Part shown: positions 30,961 to 42,280 of the stretch, piece by piece | How positions within the stretch are numbered: position 1 is the stretch's first letter | Layout: the number at the start of each line of letters is the position of its first letter | From: Doryteuthis pealeii | Taxonomy: Eukaryota; Mollusca; Cephalopoda; Myopsida; Loliginidae | Length of the DNA stretch: 64,000 nucleotides | Assembly: GCA_023376005.1 (NCBI GenBank) | Contig: CM042181.1 | Coordinates: 23,958,486-24,022,485, forward strand | Direction: 5' to 3' | Translations under genes and position numbers: made by a program | The notes under the pieces: model-generated | Seen by the model: only the letters and a program-made list of their open reading frames with translations | Told to the model about the DNA's origin: nothing | The model's database searches: none

Positions 30961-33222
30961 GCTGGTTCAGGCGTGTTTGCAGGGGAGAATATGGCTATAG
31001 CAAACGATTACACTCGGCTCGGAAAATTATCGAGGCTTTATCAAAGACCAAGAAAATATCTCCACGACCTATGGCGAGCCAGATGGCAAACTTCCAACAC
31101 CTTAGTCGTCTGCATGGATCTACAAACGACGAGACGGTGAAAGTGACAGATTTCGCTGGCGGCGACTCGAAAAACACAACAGCAGAGGCGCTGTACAGCA
31201 TAAAAAAATAAACCACAGCGAAGGACGAAAACTCTGATCTAACTGTCGATACACTTTCTCGGCTGATTGGGGGCAATGTTGATGAGCGAGAAGGTCAAAA
31301 CGTGGAATCCAAGCGCTATAGCGGCGCTGCACTGTCAGAACATGTGACAAGCCTGTACACAGCGAGGCGGTATTAGCGTGTGAAGCGCGGGCACATACAC
31401 GATGCGGGGCATAAAGACTGACGACACGACATCGCATGACAACACATACTACGCGCATAGAGCGCACAGCGATGGAGTCGGGGAAACACGTCCACCAAAG
31501 CTCAAAGCAACCACACACGAACAAGTGACGGGCACCCACTCGCGCTCACAGCAGACGAATGCTACTAGCATCACACAAACGCAAGGCAAACTACCGGGGA
31601 GCAACACGGAGGCCGGGAGCCGGGCAACCTAGAACCGCGGCATAAGCTGGAACTAACACGCATGGGCGCCGCTGCTCCACGGCCAAATTGGCCCCATATC
31701 TCATCCCCTCTCACCCATGCCCATGGTCGCAGAACGGATAGGGAACCCATCTATAAACAGCGGAAGTACACGGATTTTGCGGTAACGAACCAGACGTTGT
31801 GATGGCGCCAGTCTCGTTCTCCCCATCGCCATCACATATACAACCTCACAGAAACTTCGCGGGCAGAGATCACCTCTCATAAACTCTACGTTCATCGTCG
31901 AAGGGCCCGCATTCTTCCGGTGCAGGCGAATGTTGGCGCTCTGGATGCTCCAGCCTGCATTGTAGCAAATCTCTCACTGGTCCAGGAGGCTATAGAAACA
32001 CATGACTCGTTCCAACGTTCAGCGTAGAAAGGGATCAACGGTAGCTTTGCGCATTTGAGAACTAAAGCTGGACACTTTCGCCATCGGCAACCATGACTCC
32101 CCCATCTTCGTGAAATCAATCGTGTTTGGTAAGCGGCCCAGTCTACCACCGTTCTGATCGGTCAAAATATCCTTGGTCAGGGGCAACACACTCACTCGTA
32201 CACAATAACAACGCAGCGGACGGCACTGTGCGGTTCAAACGAACGCACGGGGCGTCGGGTGCTAGTGACACACACAGCCCCGGCTAATACGAGGCACATG
32301 ACCACGTCGGGCTCAAATCACAACAACCCTGTATATGGGGCTCAAAGCCCTTAACAGCAGTGAAAGTCGGCTGACCGGCAAGCGCCAGTGGCGGCCATCT
32401 ACCAGGCAGGCTGGCCAGAAAAAGTTGCAGCCTGGGGCTAAAACGAATGCAGGGCTATCACTCCCAAACCACCCGAAACCGCGACGAACTAGAAAGGCGT
32501 AACGAACGCTACTTGCTTTCGTTATAAGGCAGCGACGTCCTTGCGGTACGCAAAACGGGGACAAGGGTACCTTCGTCAAGCGGACGTTCGGATACGCAAG
32601 CAAATGGTCAATCGCGCAGCCAAAGGCAAGCATCCTCTAACCCAGGCACTTGAAGGCGACGTCGATGAGCGAAATCACAACATGGCACCCCCCCCTTGTG
32701 GAATAATTGAGCCTTGGCCACGATCCTAGGGTTTCAACAGTCCGGTGTTCGCCGTGCGTAGAAAAATGGAACACATTCGAGTCGTTTCAAACTTGCAAAA
32801 AGAACTCTCAATAGGTTTGATCGATCTCGACGCACATAGCCCCATGGCCAAGGATCCGACGCAACTGTTGGCGGGCACGGATCGGGAAGGCATAAATCCT
32901 ATTTGCAGCGCCGACATGCTTCCGCAGGGCGGGTATCTGGGCAAATACAAATCGATTTGAACGGCGATGCGCTACAAAAGCAGGCATTTCAGCATGGAAG
33001 GAACAAGTGTTACCAAAGCAGGCGTCTAGGGGCTTTTGGCCTGCTAACGTCGGCGACAAACTCTTCTCCGATGCATAGCAGAAGGCCTGTGCGACGGTGC
33101 TGGCACTCGCTCAAACATATCTGGCTACTATCGACGACAATCTGGTCCATGGCTAAGACATTCGAGGAGTAGCGATACTCGCAGCTAGAGCAGCTCTTGC
33201 ACTGCGCCTGGCGGCACTTGGA
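30961..33222 (+). pseudogene. G1 Gag and Pol (protease to RT), copy B, truncated by gap
   Basis: Primer-binding site remnant next to the LTR (ctggttcaggcgtg). Gag follows, then Pol from about 31800 through the protease (near 31920-31960) to the RT (catalytic box region near 33130). Frames are shattered by insertions. It carries the nine-base stretch (ccaaaccacccga, near 32465) that copy A lacks. Ends at the N run. Confidence 0.8.
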
Positions 33223-33322
33223 NNNNNNNNNNNNNNNNNNNNNNNNNNNNNNNNNNNNNNNNNNNNNNNNNNNNNNNNNNNNNNNNNNNNNNNNNNNNNN
33301 NNNNNNNNNNNNNNNNNNNNNN
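33223..33322. other. Assembly gap (100 N)
   Basis: Exactly 100 N, the usual placeholder for a scaffold gap of unknown size. The right side does not continue the G1 element. Confidence 0.99.
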
Positions 33323-34670
33323 TTTATACACTTTCATGTTGGCACACACAGACACAAACACACACGATATGGTTGAGTATCCGGTTCGCAATTCATTTAT
33401 ACACAATTAAATGAGATGATTCTCCGTGTAACTGTTGTTGATATGTCATTGCCTGTAAAGAAGACAGGGGTAAACTGTAAATGATTCGAAGGAAAAAAAA
33501 AGTAGAAGTTCAAAAATTGTGATGAAAAAAACGAGAAAACCCTGAAAGTCTGTGTTTTCAAGGTTTAGAGAGAAAGTGTACAAACATAATTTTGGTGAAT
33601 TTCATGTTCATTATGTCTAAGCATTCATCCAGCTGAGAGCGTGACTTTCTAACGACTTGAATATCGCATTTCATTTTCGGGTTTAGGCGAGGTGCTATTT
33701 ATTTTTTAAGTTTTTATAATTTTTGGATCATTTAACCTTAAGAGGGCTACGTGTTATTTTTAGTGTGTGGATTTTTACTATCTATATATTTTGCAAAAAT
33801 AATAGCAGTCACATTACGTGGACTGCTATTATTTTCTTAGTGTTTATCTATGTGTATTAATGCAGAATTAAATATTTTTTCGTTTTAATTAATCATTTTT
33901 TTTCCGCTAAATATTTCTTTTCTTTCTGTTTTCTTCCGTTGATATTTTTCCAATTTTTAACTTAATCCTTTCCGATGACAATGTTTTTGTTTTTGGTCAT
34001 TTTCTTTGTTTCATGGCTTTCATTGTTTTCTTTCTTTCACTGCTATTTTCACTTATGTTTTTTTTTTCTTTTCTTTCTTTGCCTTTTTCTTTCTTTTCCC
34101 CTATATTTCATTTTTCTTGCACCTTTTCTTTTCCTGTTTTTTCATTCACTATTATTTCCGTTTTCTTCTTTCATACTTTCTTTTCTATACTTTTTCTTTC
34201 ATTTATTTTATTCTTTTGATTTATTTTTTTCACGCTGTTCATTGTTTTAATTTTTCTCATACGAGGCGCGCGCACACACATATATATAAGAGGTACGTGA
34301 AAAAAGTATCGAGGCACGGTATTTATCAATCACCACATTTATTCGAGCGTGTTTTACATTGGTTAAAAAACACTTTTTAAATTCCTCCCTTTATATGACG
34401 TGAAACTGCGCTTTCATATTTATTTTAATGTCTTCAAACAAAAGTCTTTCACTTTAGAAATAAGGAAACAAAGTAGGTTTATTGATGAGGAAGAAGGTTG
34501 CACTTGCATAATTTTATGTTTCACAGAAAAAAAAACGGTTGATAATAAATAACGAGACGGTATTCTAGATGTCTATAAATCGTTACTTTATTATATAAGT
34601 TGTTTCGCAGTACACATCATCATTTAGATTTTAAATGAAAAAAATGTTTTATCATACTATATTTTAACCA
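33323..34670. other. Unique AT-rich non-coding DNA
   Basis: No gene recognised. It starts with a short CA-rich stretch (33341-33365), contains a perfect hairpin (33796-33835) and a T/C-rich tract (about 33897-34260) with TTTCTTTC motifs. Open frames over that tract are low-complexity. Near 34265 there is a short CG/CA/TA microsatellite. Confidence 0.6.
33796..33835. repeat. Perfect 15-bp hairpin
   Basis: AAAATAATAGCAGTC (33796-33810) and GACTGCTATTATTTT (33821-33835) are exact reverse complements around a 10-base loop. Confidence 0.85.
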
Positions 34671-34675
34671 CACAT

Positions 34676-34700
34676 ATGCACGCGCACGCGCGCGCGCACA

Positions 34701-34772
<72 letters not shown>
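34676..34772. repeat. Compound (CG)n(CA)n(TA)n microsatellite
   Basis: A run of CGCACGCG-type units, then a CA run, then about 27 TA units. The foldback element begins directly at its right end. Confidence 0.95.
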
Positions 34773-34776
<4 letters not shown>

Positions 34777-35040
34777 GATATGAAAAAAACACTGATGTTG
34801 TTAATTTGAATTTATTTTACAACTTTTGCATTCAAGAGAAAAACAGAAATTCTCTGTTTTTCTCTTGAATAATCCGGTTTAAAACAATCCCATCTTAAAA
34901 CGGTCACAATTATCATTATGCTCTGATGAAAATATTTTTTGAAATCGAAAATATTGGCAATATTAACAATGTAAAAGTTGTAAAAATAAATTCAATTAAA
35001 CAACATCTGTGGTTTTTTCCTATCATTTTATCTATACATA
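34772..35040. mobile_element. Foldback/MITE-like element
   Basis: Outer arms of about 60 bp are imperfect reverse complements: 34777-34834 (tgatatgaaaaaaacactga, tgttaatttgaatttatttt, acaacttttgcatt) against 34968-35025. Nested inside is a perfect 17-bp hairpin, 34831-34847 with 34853-34869. There is no coding capacity. It sits against a TA run, as expected for elements that insert at TA. The transposase family cannot be assigned from this copy. Confidence 0.65.
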
Positions 35041-35816
35041 TACCATCGGATTCATTTCCTTACTTTGATATATATGAAAGAGAGAATGCTACTTAAAATT
35101 TTGGGCTACGTGATGGTGTCCTCAAAATAATAATAAGAAGAGTCGAGATTCTTTATTTTCTGATTTTGAAATGTCAAACAAGATACAAGAAACGCTGGTT
35201 AACTTGACAGATGAACACACTAGCTGCTCAAATTACCCGTATTTTTGTGTAGCCCTTTCGTATTCTATAGAGAAAGGGACACACCGCTTATCTTTTTGAG
35301 TTTCTCTTTTGTTTTGTTTTTTAATTTCTTAAGCACACACACACATCGATGCCATTCTTATAGGTTTATCTATTTTCCTTTTTATCTCTCAGCGGGAAGG
35401 TTCCAATAATTTTTCTTTAAAACAAATTTATTTCAAAGTCTATTCTTTTATTTATAAAGATGTGTCCTGCGATCGACAACTTTTCTAAAGTTTGTAACTC
35501 AGCCCGTTTTCCCCAGTCTAACTGTACTTTTATTATTTGTTAGACATCTGACACTTTGTATATTGGAAGTTCTCCTGAAGAAAAATCTCCTCTCCTCCAC
35601 GGAAACTAAAACAGATGAAACTAAAAGCAGGGAGCTCAATAATACCGATGGATAGAACAAGTTTTCAGCTACAGAAACACTCACACCATCATTGGCTGTG
35701 TATTTTTGTTAGCAATGAATAAGAGTTAGTATATTCACCTAGTGTAATGGTTAATGTAGCATAATCAATTCTTTCTGCCAACTGATTGCCCCCCCCCCCT
35801 CGATAGAGACGGTCTG
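35041..35816. other. Unique non-coding DNA
   Basis: No gene or motif recognised. It holds a short CA run (35333-35346). A C-run (35790-35799) marks the approach to the DIRS remnant. The tyrosine recombinase expected downstream of a DIRS RNase H is not recognisable here. Confidence 0.5.
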
Positions 35817-36230
35817 CTAAAACATTCTTTCCTGGAATGTGAGCTGCACAAAGGGAAGTTTTTGTAATATGCTGCCCATTGGAACACTTCTCACGCCAAC
35901 TGACAAAGATGAAGAGAACCTTTTCCTCCTTCTTTGTTGATGTATGCCATTACTGTGGAATTGTCGCATCTCAGAAGAACCCCCCCCTGACATGAAGTAG
36001 TAGCTAAACAAGTGCTACATGGACTGATTTAAGCTCTAGCTGATTTGATTCCTTTCCCGGTGTTCGTTCCAAGCTCCCATCACTTGGTGAGTGTTTAAGT
36101 GAGCTCCCAGCCCTTCTCTAATGCATGTGTCCATAGAACTACAGGTTCTATGTGGTGAAGCAGAACTATTTGAAGAAGCTTTTCCTTGTTTTCCACTATG
36201 TTTTGTTAATAAACTGCTTATAGGGATCAT
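35817..36230 (-). pseudogene. DIRS-like RNase H
   Basis: The minus strand reads CSSMDTCIREGLGAHLNTHQ with a GAW..E element (36150-36040), the first RNase H motif in DIRS style. Further on, in another frame, it reads LRCDNSTVMAYINKEGG (near 35960), ending in AAHIPGKNVLADRLYRGG. The CDNSTVMAYINKEGG form is characteristic of DIRS/Ngaro-type RNase H. Frames are broken by indels and by a G/C homopolymer near 35982. Confidence 0.7.
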
Positions 36231-36289
36231 CTTTTAGATGTTATCTCTTCGAGAGATCCACCATGACCGAAGATAGAATTGAATTGGCC

Positions 36290-37085
36290 TCATACAAACG
36301 AGCCCAGGGAATCAGATCGAGACATACAGCCATTAGACACCAAAGTCTGAGAAATGTGAGCTCTGCAGAACCTTATCTTCAAAATACCATCTATCTGTTG
36401 TACAAGATTCTGGAATCTCTCCTCTGATGGATAAATTATTCCCAACTCCAAATTGAAGAGAGCTCCCAGATACATTGTCTCCTGTGACAGAATCAAGTGA
36501 GATTTCTGAGAATTTATGAACAATCCCTAATCCCGGAGGAGTCCAGTATAAAAATTACTTGCTGACTGAGAATGCGTTGATTCTGATTTCTGACCATCCA
36601 GTCGTCTAAATACATGAAAATATGTGCTTGACGGACCTGAGAAATCCCTACCAGCGCCGACATCATCTTGTTAAAATCTCTGGTGGCCATAGCTTTGAAT
36701 TGTTAATGTCTCCCCTGAGAAACTGCTTGTGACCTGAGAAAATAGGAACATGGAAATAAGCATCCTCCAGGTCCACAGTAATTATCAAATCACCTTTTCT
36801 GTGAATACCTGACGAATAGTTCCGAAGGTTTCTATCTTGAAATAAGGTACCACGAGATGGACATTTATTTCTCTCAAATTTAGAATGGGATGTAACCTTC
36901 CGCCCTTCTTGGGGACTAAAAAGAAATTCTGTAACACCCGTGCTCTACTGAGGTTTTGGAAACTAATTCTATTGGTTGTTTTGCTAAAGAGTCTTTTATT
37001 TCGACTTGTTTCTGACAAAATATGGTTCTTTTTACATCGCTTTATTCTGGTGTTGAGGTAGATTGGAGCTTTAGTCCCTTCCGAA
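36290..37085 (-). pseudogene. DIRS-like reverse transcriptase
   Basis: 37018-36785 reads NFFLVPKKGGRLHPILNLRE and PYFKIETFGTIRQVF, the typical start of a DIRS RT. 36523-36290 reads FINSQKSHLILSQETMYLGALF, the segment after the palm. The palm between them (36524-36784) is frame-broken; a YLDDW-type box is not intact in any frame. Order on the minus strand is Gag-like, RT, RNase H, as in DIRS elements. Confidence 0.75.
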
Positions 37086-37159
37086 CTACGTTCAAGATCC
37101 AGCGGTCAGAACTCTCCAAGTATCCTGCTAGTCGTTTCACGACCGGTTCGGATTTAGGA

Positions 37160-37764
37160 AATTGTTGTTGGAGACGAAACTTCAACGACTTCTGAAACCT
37201 GGATTTCTAAAAACCTGTCTGCTCATCACCCCATGTCAAAACACTCCGCTGCTTAAAGCTAGAACCTTGATGCTTCTGCATTTTCTTTTACCAAAAACCG
37301 AAGAATTCCTCCATTCTAACTTCTTCTTCACTCCAAGAAAATTATTCCTGACATGTTGAGTCTCCCTCGCATTACTAAGGTGTTCAGTACTGCTGTGTAA
37401 AACATCAAAGAATTTTCCCGGAAACAATTTCAGGCCTAAAGTTGACAAAAGTAACTTATTTTATGTGGCTTTATTCTTAAAAGCCATGTGATTCCGCGGA
37501 CACCGAGCATAGAATGATCTTGGCCGTAACATCCACCATAGATTGGGATAACTGAGATATGGACAGCAAGACGTCTTGTCTATCTTCTACAGAACCCGAA
37601 GCGCCCATATTAGAAGAGATTAAAGAACTGTTAGAGATTTTCCTACGCAAAAGCCTAGAACTCGAATCCAAGTTTTTAAGGCACAAATTAACAGAGTCTG
37701 ATGATTTGCTAGAAAATCTATAGTGTGTACCTCGTATCGGGTCTTTACTCCTAGAAGGACCCAT
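37160..37764 (-). pseudogene. DIRS-associated Gag-like ORF
   Basis: Two open pieces (37764-37477 and 37448-37236) upstream of the RT on the same strand. They are rich in S, L and K, with a GPSRSKDPIRGTHY start and SVEDRQDVLLSISQLSQSMV. They occupy the place of the Gag-like first ORF of DIRS elements. Assignment rests on position; the sequence itself has no signature I recognise. Repeated inverted at 63332-64000. Confidence 0.45.
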
Positions 37765-38284
37765 AATTATTTTCTCGATGTTTTCGTTTCACCGAAGGGG
37801 GAACAGAATTGATCATAGTGGTCTTTAGAAACCATATATTTTTGCCCATCCGAAGTTATAAAAGTGATCTTAATTTGTTGTATAACATGACACTCTCCGC
37901 CAAATATAAATACGCCCCTAATATTATGCTAATAGAAAGAACAGTCACTGTAACCATATGTAGAAATCACCTGGATCTGTTGACTCTGCATCGATTCTAT
38001 ATGATCCTTATTGCAGGCATCCAGTATTGCTGTTGGCATGGTAGTAGTAGTTCTTACTAGGGGTAATCAGGCTAGTACTGTTGTTACTAGTAGGTAACTC
38101 TGGTACTTTGGACGCCACTAAATTCATAGTATGAACATTATGGCCAGCGACCAGCATTTCTGTCGGTGTGATGGTACTGGTTGTAGTAATCGTTGCTAGG
38201 AGGCAACTGTACTAGTACTAATAGTCGCCGCTGTAGAGGACACTGGTACTTTGGGTGCCACTGACCTAATTGTAAATGTCTTAG
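37765..38284. other. Non-coding spacer with degenerate GT/AC-rich repeats
   Basis: Two degenerate units of about 120 bp, each built around ctggtactttgg followed by gccact (near 38098 and 38237) and tactagta-type motifs. They lead into the start of the G2 Gag frame. Mirrored at 62812-63331. It may be the 5' leader of G2; no LTR is evident. Confidence 0.5.
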
Positions 38285-39175
38285 GTGTTGTTATTAGTAC
38301 TGATAATGATTTCAATGCATGAAAGATTAAATGCTAATGGTGCAGTTGTTGCAACTGGGCTGATTATTGTTGATCTGGTTGTAGATGTAACCATGTTAAC
38401 CAAAGGTGCAGTTGTGGCTATAGCTTCTATGAAGGTCCGATTCAGTGCTTCCAAGAAATCTCTCCGTGAGGAGTGGGGTTCCAGAAGAGTAAATGATGAA
38501 TTTGTCCAAAACGCAATCATTAACACCCACCCTAAATTCCTCACCACTGACCCAGACAGGCTTTTAGAAATGTTAGAAAAATTACTGACCCAAAGATCAA
38601 ATCCCATTGTCTATCGGATTACATTTGCATCGATGTCACAGTATGAAGATGAACCAATTCAACAATACCTTGTTCGCCTTAGGGCTACAGCCATAGACTG
38701 CAACTTCTCCTGTCCCCGGTGTGAGAATGACCTTCCGACACGCACATCAAAGACCAACTCATCAGAAGGATAGCAAACGACGCACTCCAGACTGATCTAC
38801 TAGCAAATGCCGGGGTACTGAAGTCGCTTGAGCAGAACATCTGTCATGCTGAAGCATTTGAATCAGCACTACGGGACCAAACTGCAATGTCTGATACCAC
38901 AGACATAGCTACTGTTCGGATGTCAACATATCGCAGACAGAAGAACAGTGCAGCACAGACCAATAAGGGTAATAATCCTACTAGCACCTCTACTATACGC
39001 AAAAACAGCATTGCTGAACAAACCCCTCGTCAAGCTTGCATGGGTTGTGGTAGCCACCAACACGGCACTCTGGAAAAAGGTGCCCGCCATTTAATGTGTC
39101 CAGCATGGGTTAAATATGTAACACCTATAGAAAACCAAACCATTTTTCAACAGTGTCCGTAGAAAGAAGGAACAT
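38285..39175 (+). pseudogene. G2 Gag, copy C
   Basis: The open piece 38285-38773 includes SMSQYEDEPIQQYLVRLRA and DCNFSCPRCENDL, typical of this Gypsy Gag. 38887-39162 holds the knuckle ACMGCGSHQHGTLEKGA. A frameshift near 38760 separates them. This piece and its mirror in D are the only places where the Gag N-terminus is readable. Confidence 0.8.
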
Positions 39176-40789
39176 CAAGCAGTAGTAAAAAGCTTCGAAT
39201 GTGATGAGCTCCCATGGATATTCTCATAGCCCACATCAAATTTGACCAAACAACGGGCACATTCACATCCAGAAATGATGACCAATTAACGGAAATAAAT
39301 GCATCCGTAATCCCATTATCACCAAATCCGGATCCCAGACGGGCTATAAACACCCAGTAACTGTAGTACTACACTAAGAATTTTCCCTGACAGTGGTGCC
39401 ACTATCTGACTGGGGACCAAAACATTTACTGGACATGGGGCTTACAAAGGACAACCTTGTTCCACCAAGAAAGATCATTAGGGCAGTGAGAGGTTTCACC
39501 CTTATGTTGGCTGCCTGTTGAATTTGTTGTTAGAGGAAAATCAACCAAACAAGCCCTCTACATATGTGGAAATATCCAGCGCCTTTATTTCAGCAAGGCT
39601 GCATGCATTGATGTGGAATATTGCACAAAGATTTTCCCAACCCTTTAACCGACAAACAACATAAAGATTTTGGCCCAAACCTAATGAGTGTGAGGATCAA
39701 CTGCCAAGTCGTCCCCCAAAACCACCCTTTCCTGCAATAGAGGAAAACATTTGCAGGCTTAAGAATTGGCTCATGGAAAAGTTTTCCAAAGCAGCATTTA
39801 AAAAGATGGGATATTCCCAGCTATGTCTGGCCCTGTTGCCCATATCCACCTCAAAGAGGGAGCAGTCCCTAAAGCCAGACACAACCCCATCCCTGTGCCT
39901 TTTTACTTCAAAGAACCATTAAGACAAGCCCTTTGGAAAGATGTGGAAAGAGGTATCATAGCTCCGGTATCCGTGGGCATGCCTACTGATTGGTGCAGCA
40001 CAATGGTCATAACTGCCAAAAAGAATGGTAGTCCACGGCGAACTGTAGATTACCAGCACCTAAATTCTCAATGCAAACTGGAAACCCATCACATTGGGTC
40101 ACCATTCCAGTTGGCACTGCAAGTGCCACCTAAAACAAAGAAACAGTCCTAGATGCTGTTGACGGGTACCACTCGATCCCCTTAGACAAGGAGTCCCAAC
40201 CATTGACCACCTTCATAACGGAGTGGGGGAGATTCATGTATCTCAGGATGCCTCAAGGTTATCTTGCATCTGGAGATACTTACACTCGCAGATACGACGA
40301 GGTAATCAAAGATATCCCAGGCAAGGTGAAAATTGTAGACGACGCCCTACTATATGACTCTAGCATCAAAGAAGCCTTTTATCACACCTTTGATTTCCTG
40401 ATCCAATGTGCGAGGAATGGAATCATGCTCAACACTAACATATTCAAGTTCTGTCAGGATGTGGTACAGTTTGGAGGCCTCCAGATAACTCCTGGAGTGA
40501 TCCCTTCAGAATCCATGCTAGAGGTGATACTCAACTTTCCAGTCCCAAGGACAATCACAGACGCCAGATCATGGTTGGACTCGTCAACCAGGTAGCCTGG
40601 GCATACTCATTAGGCTCAGTCATGCTGCCTTTTCGAGACCTTGTCAAAAAAGACTCCCAATTTGCTTGGAACCTAAGTCTTGAGAACGCTTTTCAAGACG
40701 CCAAGCAAGTTATAGTTGACCTAGTCAAGAAAGGCGTGGCTAGATTTGACAAGGACCGAGTGACTTGCCTCGCCCCTGATTGGAGCAAA
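39176..40789 (+). pseudogene. G2 protease and RT, copy C
   Basis: Protease near 39380-39640. RT from 39823: SGPVAHIHLKEGAVPKARHN, then a stop at 40150-40152 (after KTKKQS), then 40203-40595 with IVDDALLYD (near 40336). A further frame change near 40575 cuts the thumb region. The same KTKKQS stop occurs in copy D and, nearby, a frame break in A, so it is probably in the genomic element. Confidence 0.85.
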
Positions 40790-41717
40790 GAAGATGGGGT
40801 TCCTACTGCTACAAAAGCATTGTCAATGCACCACCGAAAAAGCCACAATCTGCTGTCCCGACGGTTGGCACCTGATATTTGCCGGCAGCAGATTTTGTAC
40901 AGATGCTGAGCGCAGATATACCCCGATAGAAGGTAAAGCAGCAGCAATAGCATGGGCACTGGAGAAATGCCGGATGTTTGTTATGGGATGCCCAAGTATC
41001 ATAGTGGTCACGGATCATGAACCACTGAAGGGGTTGTTTGGCGATCGAGGTCTGAGCAAGATCCAAAATCTCCGGTTATTTTGACTGAAGGAAAAGAACC
41101 TAAGATATCGATTCACCATCCAACACTGCCCCGGAAAGTGCACAGAGGCTCTGACGCAGTTTCCCGCCATCCAGTGGCCATGTTGCAGACACTCCTCGGT
41201 ATATTTCCATCTGAGCCCTTCCAGTCAGAAATTCTAGAGTGACGACATAAGGGATATGGTTGAATCAACAGTCTTGATGGCAACATTTGCAGGTAGCAAA
41301 AATACTGTCATCACGTCACTAGATCTAATCCGTGCAGCAGGTGGTGCTGATCCACAATATAAAAAATTAATCAGTATCATTCAGCAAGGCTTCCCAAGGA
41401 CACGTAACCTTACCGCACCTGAGGTCCGCGAATATTGGGAGGTGAGGCACCGTCTCAGCACTGACAGTGGCCTGGTATTGTTGGATCGAAGGATTTTCAT
41501 CCCCAGAACTGAACGGAAAAAAGTTCTGCACTGTCTACATTCTGCACACCAGGGTGTGGTTGGCATGAAAGCAAATGCTAATGAGTCGATGTATTGGCCT
41601 GGAATGGATGCCTCAATCCGCAATGTTAGGGCCAATTGCAAGTGTTATGTGAATAAAAATTGTCTTACAGATAATGTAATATCAAAAAGAATGATAATGA
41701 TGAAAGAATATACATAG
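40790..41717 (+). pseudogene. G2 RNase H and integrase finger, copy C
   Basis: RNase H motifs as in copy A, most of them in 40794-41084. The integrase N-terminus (41256-41717) is open and ends in non-homologous residues after the finger. It differs from copies A and D by one Val/Ile change (EVREYW against EIREYW). Confidence 0.85.
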
Positions 41718-42222
41718 GCCACAAAATTAAGATTGAAAAGTAGATAACAATCTTTTCAAGCTAAAAATATAGTAATAAGATAATACATTACTATCGAGAT
41801 ATGGAAAGTTAAATAAAACAGATAAAACACCAGTAATTAAATAGCAAGTTATGAAAATATCTCCTGCATATAAACGAGGTGAAAATAATTGCAGGATTTG
41901 CAAATTATTAATCTATATTAAACATATACATTAAATGATATACAATATAATTTACAGATAAAACAAAATCAGCTAAAACTATGTGTCCGACCTGTTATTT
42001 ACGAAGTTTGCTTAATCACGAACACAGACGTTCGATTATGTATCGTACCAATTTTGATTTAGTGGTTATAATCAAAATTCTGTCTGATCTTTCAGCGATA
42101 AACTTTGAAAAGAATTTAATTTAGTCAATTCTGTAACTTTGCCAATGTCCAGATGAATACTATCTTATTTTCTTTTAGATTCTGTGAACATCATTTGAAG
42201 AAACTTTCAGATCGACCTCATG

Positions 42223-42280
<58 letters not shown>

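Larger units (their letters stand above)
22831..33222 (-). repeat. Inverted repeat arm B, insertion-rich
   Basis: Reverse complement of arm A. It is about 7-8 percent longer than the equivalent A sequence because of many one- to three-base insertions, often G or C (for example gcg for g, ggc for gc). Its LTR is 861 bp against 810. It stops at the N gap inside the G1 RT region. Confidence 0.9.

Noticed and set aside
33975..34380. Overlapping plus-strand F/L/S-rich frames up to 124 residues
   Set aside because: They lie over a T/C-rich tract and are open in several frames at once, as expected from base composition.
19244..34772. Repeat arrays that might suggest CRISPR
   Set aside because: Only microsatellites and a two-copy tandem repeat; no regular repeat-spacer pattern, and the DNA is eukaryotic.
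36036..36230. Possible independent small gene
   Set aside because: Its residues fit the first RNase H motif of the DIRS remnant, in line with its neighbours.
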